Shown piece after piece: positions 1-4,869 of a DNA stretch of 8,194 nt. The notes beneath the pieces were generated by a model, which made no database searches, was not told the origin of the DNA, and was given only the letters and a program-made list of their open reading frames with translations. Both the position numbers and the translations under genes were made by a program. The DNA comes from an uncultured Bacilli bacterium (lineage in GTDB: Bacteria; Bacillota_I; Bacilli_A; RF39; UBA660), in NCBI GenBank assembly GCA_947629075.1, contig CANRCI010000058.1, forward strand, positions 1 through 8,194. Reading direction: 5' to 3'. Numbering within the stretch: the stretch's first letter is position 1; each line of letters opens with the position of its first letter.

Positions 1-394
1 CAACACTTGCTCCACCAGTATAAGCAAATAAATTTAAAACTTTGATATCGCGTTTACTATCTCTAATCTTTTTCATCATAAAATCCCAATTGATTGCTTG
101 TTCAGGAAAAAGACCAGTATGTTTAAATCCCATCTGTTTGATATTAAAAGTTAAATCTTTATAGTTTATCGTCCAACTTTTAGGTACTCTTCCAATATTT
201 TCCCATGCTCCACCACCTTTATTACTGCGATGGTAATGAGCATCAATATCATCATACTTACTTCGTAAATCACCAGTATTCCAAATTATCTGTGGATCTG
301 GTCTAAGTAACTTAACATTTCCCCAACGCTCTAATTTTTCACCATTTGAAGCATCAATTATCTCGTAATCTCTCCACTCATCTGAAAGTAACAT
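1..394 (-). CDS. class I SAM-dependent methyltransferase, RlmI-like (COG1092-type), N-terminal part
   Basis: The visible 131 codons start at an ATG (392-394) with AGGTG (401-405) six bases upstream; the gene runs off the left edge, so the C-terminal part is missing. The protein opens with DYEIIDA..GEKLERWG..LLRPDPQ, followed by HYHRSNKGGG and GFKHTGLFPEQ, and reaches LNLFAYTGGAS near residue 120. That last motif is the glycine-rich SAM-binding motif I of class I methyltransferases, in the form seen in the RlmI/YccW-like group that methylates 23S rRNA cytosine. In Bacillota this short form, lacking an N-terminal PUA domain, is usually annotated only as a methyltransferase; an RNA substrate is inferred from the family. 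The catalytic part downstream is not visible. The gene follows the pfl operon but has a terminator and its own -10 box between, so it is probably a separate transcript. Confidence 0.85.
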   Translation of the reverse strand, partial: MLLSDEWRDYEIIDASNGEKLERWGNVKLLRPDPQIIWNTGDLRSKYDDIDAHYHRSNKGGGAWENIGRVPKSWTINYKDLTFNIKQMGFKHTGLFPEQAINWDFMMKKIRDSKRDIKVLNLFAYTGGASV

Positions 395-400
395 TTAAAT

Positions 401-420
401 CACCTAAACTAATTATATCA
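401..420 (-). promoter_or_regulatory. extended -10 promoter and ribosome site of the methyltransferase gene
   Basis: On the minus strand TGA-TATAAT (420 to 412) is a perfect extended -10 box. No good -35 is seen 17 bases upstream, where the terminator U-tract lies. Transcription should begin about base 405, which is also the first base of the AGGTG ribosome site (405-401). The leader would be only about 11-12 bases. The box is clear; the start point is inferred from spacing. Confidence 0.6.
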
Positions 421-433
421 TAAGAACCAAATT

Positions 434-461
434 AAAAAGAAGATTACTAAACTAATCTTCT
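434..461 (-). terminator. intrinsic terminator of the pflB-pflA operon
   Basis: Minus-strand arms AGAAGATTA (461-453) and TAATCTTCT (446-438) form a perfect 9-bp stem with the 6-base loop GTTTAG, followed directly by TTTT (437-434), which continues as AATTT. The left arm includes the first two bases of the pflA stop codon TAG (454-452), so the terminator is packed onto the end of the gene. Confidence 0.8.
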
Positions 462-1177
462 CTATTATCAAATTTACTCATTAAATATTGGAAAAGTTCA
501 TCAGATTTTTTCTTATCCATTTCTTTTTTATCTTTATAAGGATAATCAATTCCTAAAGCTTCATACTTTTCACTACCCAATTTATGATAAGGTAAAAATT
601 CTATCTTCTCGACATATTTTATATCTTTGATAAATTCGTATAGTTGATCGATATATTCCTTATTATCCATAATTCCCGGTACTATTACTTGGCGAAGCCA
701 CAACTTTTTTTTCATCTTTTGAGCAACTTCTAAGAATTTTAAACTCTCCGCCATATCACCACCGGTTAAATCTTTATAACCTTCTTCTGTAATGTGTTTA
801 ATATCCAATATGACTAAATCAACATTCTCTAAAACTTCTTCATACTTACCGACACCGACTCCAGCGGTATCCAAAGCTATATGAATTTTCTCTTCTTTTA
901 ACAACTTACATACTTCGATTAGAAAATCAGCTTGTAACAATGGTTCACCACCTGAAAAGGTAACGCCACCACGATTCTTTTTAAAGTATGGTTTAAATCT
1001 AATGATTTTTTCGACCAGTTGTTTTGGAGTATAATTTTCTTCTTCCATCTTCCACATTTCAGGATTATGACAATACTTACATCTAAGCTTACAACCGCTT
1101 AAGAAGACAACCGTTCTGATACCAGGACCATCTACTAGTCCAAATGATTCGATTGAATCTACTCTACCCTTAACCAT
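452..1177 (-). CDS. pflA: pyruvate formate-lyase activating enzyme (radical SAM)
   Basis: This 241-residue protein is close to the usual length of PFL activating enzymes (E. coli 246). It carries the radical-SAM cluster motif CKLRCKYC (Cys29, Cys33, Cys36) that binds one [4Fe-4S], the SAM-contacting SGGEP at 75-79, the DT.G motif at 103-106 and LDIK at 124-127 typical of the family, and FLPYH..GSEKY near 194-204. No extra ferredoxin-like Cys cluster is present, which fits the short canonical activase rather than those of other glycyl radical enzymes. The role is to reduce SAM and abstract a hydrogen from the PflB glycine (Gly717 here) in the cytoplasm under anoxia. The ATG overlaps the pflB stop by one base (TAATG, 1175-1179). 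There is no strong ribosome site before it, so translation is probably coupled to pflB. The stop is TAG. Confidence 0.97.
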   Translation of the reverse strand: MVKGRVDSIESFGLVDGPGIRTVVFLSGCKLRCKYCHNPEMWKMEEENYTPKQLVEKIIRFKPYFKKNRGGVTFSGGEPLLQADFLIEVCKLLKEEKIHIALDTAGVGVGKYEEVLENVDLVILDIKHITEEGYKDLTGGDMAESLKFLEVAQKMKKKLWLRQVIVPGIMDNKEYIDQLYEFIKDIKYVEKIEFLPYHKLGSEKYEALGIDYPYKDKKEMDKKKSDELFQYLMSKFDNRED

Positions 1178-3405
1178 TACATACTCTCATGGAAAGTTCT
1201 AGAAATGACTTCTTCTTGTTGTTTTCTCGTCAAACGATTGAATCTAACTGCGTATCCAGAAACACGAATAGTAAGAAGTGGATATTTTTCAGGATCTTCC
1301 ATCGCTTCGATTAACATTTCTCTATTTAAAACGTTAACATTTAAATGATGGGCACCTTGTCCAAAATAACCATCCAATAAATTTACTAAATTATTAGTCT
1401 GATCTGCAAAATCTTTACCTAAAGCTGTCGGTACAATTGAGAAAGTATTAGATATACCATCACGACAACATTCGGCATAATCTAACTTAGCTACTGAATT
1501 TAAGGATGCTATCGCACCAGAAGAATCACGTCCATGCATTGGATTAGCACCAGGAGCAAAAGGTACTCCGGCTTTTCTACCATCTGGAGTTGATCCTGTC
1601 TTATTACCGTAGACAACATTTGAAGTAATAGTTAACACTGAAAGAGTTGGATGGGCATCGCGATAACACTTGTGAGATGATAATTCGTGATACATCTTAT
1701 TAAGTATTTGTTTAGCGATGTTATCAACGCGATCATCATCATTTCCGTATTTAGGGAAATCACCTTCAATTTCGAAATCGACAGTAATTCCATCTTCACC
1801 ACGAATTGGTTTAACATGTGCATACTTGATGGCTGACAACGAATCGGCTGCTACCGAAAGTCCGGCAACACCATAGGCCATCAATCTATTTACATCAGTA
1901 TCGTGTAAAGCCATCTGTCCGGCTTCATAAGCATATTTATCATGCATATAATGAATGATATTCATCGCATCAGAATAAATTTCAGCGACTCGCTCAATCA
2001 TCTTCCAATAAGCTTTCTTTACTTTGTGATAATCCAAATATTCATCACGCATAAATTCAAAGCCATCAATTACTTTTTCATGAGTCATCTCATCGTATCC
2101 ACCATTGATCGAATAAAGAAGAGCTTTAACTAAATTACAACGAGCTCCGAAAAATTGCATATCTTTACCCACTCTCATAGCAGATACACAACAAGCAATC
2201 GCATAGTCATCACCATATATAGGACGCATCAAATCGTCATTTTCGTACTGGATAGCATCAGTCTTAATTGACATTTCAGCACAATACTTCTTATAGTTTT
2301 CAGGAAGTTTTTTACTCCATAAAACAGTCATGTTTGGTTCTGGAGCTGGATCCAAGTTAGTAAGGGTATGTAAAATTCTATATGAAGTTTTAGTTACCAT
2401 ATGATCACGATTCTTATTTAAACCGGCCATTGAACAAGTAACCCATGTTGGATCCCCGGAAAACAATTCATCATACTCTGGGGTACGCAAGTGTCTAACA
2501 ATACGTAGTTTAATGACAAACTGATCGATCAATTCCTGGATTGATTCTTCAGTCTCAATTCCTTCTTTCAAATCTCTTTCAAAGTAGATATCCAAAAAGG
2601 CATCTACTCTTCCTAGACTCATCGCTGCTCCATTATTCTCTTTAACAGCAGCTAAATATCCAAAATATAACCATTGAACAGCTTCTCTAGAATTCTTAGC
2701 TGGTTTACTAATATCAAAACCATATCCTAAAGCCATATCTTTAATTTCTTGTAAAGCACGATATTGCATAGGGATTTCTTCACGACGTCTTATCAAATCG
2801 TCATTCATATCCCCAGTCAAATTCTTCCAATCTTTATTCTTTTCTTCCATCAAATAATCGACACCATAAAGCGCAATTCTTCGATAGTCACCGATTATAC
2901 GCCCACGCCCATAAGCATCTGGGAGTCCAGTTAAAAGTCCGACGTGGCGGGCTTTTCTTATATCTTCAGTATAAGCATCGAACACTCCTTGGTTATGTGT
3001 CTTTCTAAATTGGTTAAAGTCTTTATCGATTACTGGATTTAATTTATATCCATAAGCATTTAAAGAACTGTATACCATACGAATACCACCATATGGATTA
3101 ACTATTCTCTTTAATGGTTCATCAGTTTGAAGTCCGACAATAACTTCATTTGGTTGATCAATATAACCAGGTTTATAAGAATTTATTCCTGACACATGGT
3201 CAACATCGATATCTAAAACTCCTTTTTTCAATTCTTCTTTTAATAATTTTGAGCATTTGTTCCAAACTTTTTTAGTTTTTTCAGTTGATGGAACTAAAAA
3301 ACTACTATCACCTTCATAAGGCTTATAGTTATGTTGAATAAAATCTCTAACATTAATCTCTTCACACCAAAGCCCATCGTGAAATCCTTTCCATTCTTCT
3401 CTCAT
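1177..3405 (-). CDS. pflB: formate C-acetyltransferase (pyruvate formate-lyase)
   Basis: A 742-residue glycyl radical enzyme (E. coli PflB 759) that converts pyruvate and CoA to acetyl-CoA and formate in anaerobic fermentation. The catalytic pair Cys405-Cys406 lies in YAIACCVSAM; this adjacent double cysteine distinguishes PFL (and the ketobutyrate form TdcE) from other glycyl radical enzymes. The radical glycine is Gly717 in RVSGYAVRF, 25 residues before the C-terminus. The N-terminus (WKGFHDGLW..EINVRDFIQ.NY.PYEG) is also typical. Just after the active site, GARCNL has Cys423 where E. coli PflB has Ala. The ATG at 3405 has GGAGG seven bases upstream (3414-3418), so the start is firm. It is the first gene of the pflB-pflA pair; the activase follows with a one-base overlap. 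An extended -10 and an inverted repeat lie upstream. Confidence 0.98.
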   Translation of the reverse strand: MREEWKGFHDGLWCEEINVRDFIQHNYKPYEGDSSFLVPSTEKTKKVWNKCSKLLKEELKKGVLDIDVDHVSGINSYKPGYIDQPNEVIVGLQTDEPLKRIVNPYGGIRMVYSSLNAYGYKLNPVIDKDFNQFRKTHNQGVFDAYTEDIRKARHVGLLTGLPDAYGRGRIIGDYRRIALYGVDYLMEEKNKDWKNLTGDMNDDLIRRREEIPMQYRALQEIKDMALGYGFDISKPAKNSREAVQWLYFGYLAAVKENNGAAMSLGRVDAFLDIYFERDLKEGIETEESIQELIDQFVIKLRIVRHLRTPEYDELFSGDPTWVTCSMAGLNKNRDHMVTKTSYRILHTLTNLDPAPEPNMTVLWSKKLPENYKKYCAEMSIKTDAIQYENDDLMRPIYGDDYAIACCVSAMRVGKDMQFFGARCNLVKALLYSINGGYDEMTHEKVIDGFEFMRDEYLDYHKVKKAYWKMIERVAEIYSDAMNIIHYMHDKYAYEAGQMALHDTDVNRLMAYGVAGLSVAADSLSAIKYAHVKPIRGEDGITVDFEIEGDFPKYGNDDDRVDNIAKQILNKMYHELSSHKCYRDAHPTLSVLTITSNVVYGNKTGSTPDGRKAGVPFAPGANPMHGRDSSGAIASLNSVAKLDYAECCRDGISNTFSIVPTALGKDFADQTNNLVNLLDGYFGQGAHHLNVNVLNREMLIEAMEDPEKYPLLTIRVSGYAVRFNRLTRKQQEEVISRTFHESM

Positions 3406-3413
3406 TGGACATA

Positions 3414-3455
3414 CCTCCTATATCTTATTACATTATTACGTAAATCATTTTACCA
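3414..3455 (-). promoter_or_regulatory. pflB promoter (extended -10) and ribosome site
   Basis: On the minus strand TGG-TAAAAT (3455 to 3447) reads as an extended -10 box; no clear -35 lies 17 bases upstream. Transcription would start near 3440, inside an 8-bp palindrome TTACGTAA (3436-3443), giving a leader of about 35 bases. The ribosome site TAGGAGG is at 3420-3414. An out-of-frame ATG (3412-3410) sits between the ribosome site and the true start. I see no recognisable Rex-type (TTGTTAA..TTAACAA) or FNR-type (TTGAT..ATCAA) operator. Confidence 0.5.
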
Positions 3456-3480
3456 CACATTGTAAATCTTTTTCTATAAA

Positions 3481-3512
3481 TGGACAAAACTTTACATAGA
3501 TTATTCTGTCCA
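3481..3512. repeat. imperfect inverted repeat upstream of pflB
   Basis: The arms TGGACAAAA (3481-3489) and TTCTGTCCA (3504-3512) pair over 9 bp with one G-T wobble when read as RNA on the minus strand; the spacer is 14 bases. The outer 6 bp (TGGACA/TGTCCA) are perfect. It is centred about 56 bases upstream of the inferred pflB start, a usual place for an activator site. It is also 18 bases after the stop of the upstream zinc-ribbon gene, so it could instead be a weak terminator for that gene, though only TTT follows the hairpin. Which role applies cannot be told from sequence alone. Confidence 0.5.
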
Positions 3513-3530
3513 AAAATGTCTTTATAATTA

Positions 3531-4262
3531 TTAAAAATTACTTAATAAAGCTTCTCTTATTGAAGCACTTGTAAGTTTAACGCCACTTGTCTGTTTAGCA
3601 TTTATACTATTAGCTATCTTAACAATTTCATCATTCCACTCTTCAGTTGGAATATTACTGTTATTAATGAACTTCATTGTCACATAACTATTACTATCTA
3701 ACAAGACAAAATAAAATCGGCCAAATATTTTTCCTCCATCAATTGCTTGTGAATAATCGATGTAGTATAAATAATTCTTATCATCTTGCCCTTTCTCAAT
3801 CCCAGGACTAAAACTTAATATTTCAAATTCTTCACCTTTAGCTTTATTTAAAATAAATTTCAGTTGTTGTTCAATCAATTCTCTAGTACCAATTTTATCA
3901 AGAGAACCACTCAAATTAAGCTTCTTGATATCCTTATAGATAATTATTCCATTACCATTCATGTTTTTATAAATAAAGCTCATCATTTCATCTTGATCCT
4001 CTAACAGACTCCATATCTTACTGTCATATGAGAAATCATACTGGTTAGTTTCAACCTTTTCAAAAGAATTATGGGTATGAGCGATAAAGATGACAAAACC
4101 TAAAACCACTAAAACTATTGATAGAGCTAATACGATATATAAATTAAAATCGAGATCGTTATCATTGTCTCTGATTGCTGTTTTCTGATCCACTTGCCAA
4201 CCACATACCGGACACGATTTATCACTATCTTTCAGTTTTTGACCACACATCTTGCAATACAT
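3531..4262 (-). CDS. membrane-anchored zinc-ribbon protein of unknown function
   Basis: I do not recognise a named family for the whole protein. The chosen ATG (4262) gives 243 residues; GAGGG (4271-4275) lies eight bases upstream. An in-frame GTG at 4271 would add three residues but would sit on that ribosome site, so it is less likely. Residues 3-20 form a compact zinc ribbon with CKMC and CPVC (Cys3, Cys6, Cys17, Cys20). A charged linker with several Asp and Asn follows, then one membrane segment at about 40-61, then an extracytoplasmic part of about 180 residues. That part alternates beta-like and helical stretches (YDFSYDSKIW, IIIYKD, GRFYFVLLD, YVTMKF) and ends with IVKIANSI, a pattern reminiscent of PsbP/Mog1-like folds; this fold guess is inference only. 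N-terminal zinc-ribbon plus single-helix proteins are common in Bacillota and mostly uncharacterised. It has its own promoter, and no operon partner is seen. Confidence 0.85.
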   Translation of the reverse strand: MYCKMCGQKLKDSDKSCPVCGWQVDQKTAIRDNDNDLDFNLYIVLALSIVLVVLGFVIFIAHTHNSFEKVETNQYDFSYDSKIWSLLEDQDEMMSFIYKNMNGNGIIIYKDIKKLNLSGSLDKIGTRELIEQQLKFILNKAKGEEFEILSFSPGIEKGQDDKNYLYYIDYSQAIDGGKIFGRFYFVLLDSNSYVTMKFINNSNIPTEEWNDEIVKIANSINAKQTSGVKLTSASIREALLSNF

Positions 4263-4270
4263 AAATCTCA

Positions 4271-4291
4271 CCCTCTAGCCTAATAATACCA
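4271..4291 (-). promoter_or_regulatory. extended -10 promoter and ribosome site of the zinc-ribbon gene
   Basis: TGG-TATTAT (4291 to 4283, minus strand) is an extended -10 box. Spacing predicts a start near 4276, directly before the ribosome site GAGGG (4275-4271), so the leader would be about 14 bases. No convincing -35 hexamer is present; at that distance lies the 12-bp palindrome TTTTCATGAAAA (4304-4315). The ribosome site decides the ATG at 4262 over the GTG at 4271. Confidence 0.55.
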
Positions 4292-4303
4292 CAACAATTA
4301 TTT

Positions 4304-4315
4304 TTTTCATGAAAA
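4304..4315. repeat. 12-bp perfect palindrome in the -35 region of the zinc-ribbon gene
   Basis: TTTTCATGAAAA is a perfect palindrome centred between 4309 and 4310, about 33 bases upstream of the predicted start, exactly where a -35 box would be. It could be a repressor or activator site, or chance in very A/T-rich DNA. Confidence 0.35.
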
Positions 4316-4316
4316 T

Positions 4317-4358
4317 AAAAAAAGATATTTAGTTTAGTTGACATTTAACTACACTAAA
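4317..4358 (-). terminator. intrinsic terminator of mscL
   Basis: Minus-strand arms TTTAGTGTAGTT (4358-4347) and AACTAAACTAAA (4339-4328) pair over 12 positions with one mismatch, with loop AAATGTC, and are followed by TATC and then seven T (4323-4317). The stem is A/T-rich and therefore moderate in strength. It begins 10 bases past the mscL stop. Confidence 0.65.
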
Positions 4359-4367
4359 CATCCATAC

Positions 4368-4805
4368 CTATTTATTTTTCTTAACTTTTTTCTTAGAAGA
4401 CTCACTATTTTCTTTTAATAAATCTCTAATTTCGGTTAGAAGGATTATTTCATCACTCTTGGATTCTTCAACTTTTTCTTTATCTTCCTTCTTTTCTTCA
4501 TGTTTAACTTTTTCAAATAGACGATTGACTACTTTGACCATTACAAAAATACAAAAAGCAATGATCAAGAAATCGATGATATTCTGAATAAATGAACCAT
4601 ACATGATTCTTGAATCTTTAATCGTAATACTCAAATTAGAGAAATCGTGTCCACCGACAATAATACCAATTATTGGTGTCAAAATATCATTAACTAAAGA
4701 AGTTACTATTTTACTAAAAGCACCACCTATAATTACACCAACAGCTAAATCTAGCACATTCCCTCTCATTATAAATTTTTTAAATTCATCAATTTGTTTT
4801 TTCAT
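4368..4805 (-). CDS. mscL: large-conductance mechanosensitive channel MscL
   Basis: At 145 residues it matches the family (E. coli 136). The N-terminal helix and first membrane segment carry the family signature FIMRGNVLDLAVGVIIGGAF (residues 11-30), followed by the conserved Asn-Asp and Pro near 39-44. A periplasmic-type loop spans about 46-72, the second membrane segment about 73-96, a charged Lys/Glu linker 97-118, and the conserved C-terminal bundle helix ILLTEIRDLL 120-130, ending in a Lys-rich tail. The channel forms a pentamer in the cytoplasmic membrane and opens on high membrane tension to release solutes during hypo-osmotic shock. The ATG at 4805 is chosen because GGAG (4813-4816) is seven bases upstream and MKKQIDEFKKF aligns with the family; an in-frame ATG at 4853 would run through the promoter. 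It has its own promoter and terminator. The stop is TAG. Confidence 0.97.
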   Translation of the reverse strand: MKKQIDEFKKFIMRGNVLDLAVGVIIGGAFSKIVTSLVNDILTPIIGIIVGGHDFSNLSITIKDSRIMYGSFIQNIIDFLIIAFCIFVMVKVVNRLFEKVKHEEKKEDKEKVEESKSDEIILLTEIRDLLKENSESSKKKVKKNK

Positions 4806-4812
4806 AATACTT

Positions 4813-4853
4813 CTCCTTTTCTCAATCATATCACTTAAAAAAGACGAAAACAA
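4813..4853 (-). promoter_or_regulatory. mscL promoter and ribosome site
   Basis: On the minus strand TTGTTT (4853-4848), a 17-base spacer and TATGAT (4830-4825) form a sigma-A type promoter; TGA before TATGAT adds an extended -10. The start would lie near 4818, just before GGAG (4816-4813), so the leader is about 15 bases. The -35 box lies within the second arm of the upstream permease terminator, so promoter and terminator share DNA. Confidence 0.65.
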
Positions 4854-4869
4854 CTAAATGTTTTCATCT
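4837..4869 (-). terminator. intrinsic terminator of the ABC transporter operon
   Basis: Minus-strand arms AGATGAAAACA (4869-4859) and TGTTTTCGTCT (4852-4842) form an 11-bp stem with one G-U pair and loop TTTAGT (4858-4853), followed by TTTTT (4841-4837). The permease stop codon TAG (4856-4854) lies in the loop and the last codons encode the first arm, so the terminator is built into the end of the gene. Confidence 0.8.

Noticed and set aside
1632..1823. 63-codon open frame on the minus strand inside pflB
   Set aside because: It is an out-of-frame shadow of pflB, which is fully conserved here, and has no ribosome site.
1942..2133. 63-codon open frame on the plus strand inside pflB
   Set aside because: Antisense shadow of conserved pflB codons; no family resemblance.
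3421..3530. Rex or FNR operator before pflB
   Set aside because: Neither TTGTTAA..TTAACAA nor TTGAT..ATCAA is found in either orientation.
4263..4271. GTG start for the zinc-ribbon protein
   Set aside because: It begins on the GAGGG ribosome site that is well placed for the ATG at 4262.
4806..4853. Longer mscL reading from an ATG at 4853 (16 extra residues)
   Set aside because: It has no ribosome site, would include the promoter and ribosome site of the shorter form, and does not match the MscL N-terminus.
4603..4857. 84-codon plus-strand open frame across mscL
   Set aside because: Antisense to mscL; its hydrophobic look only mirrors membrane codons on the other strand.
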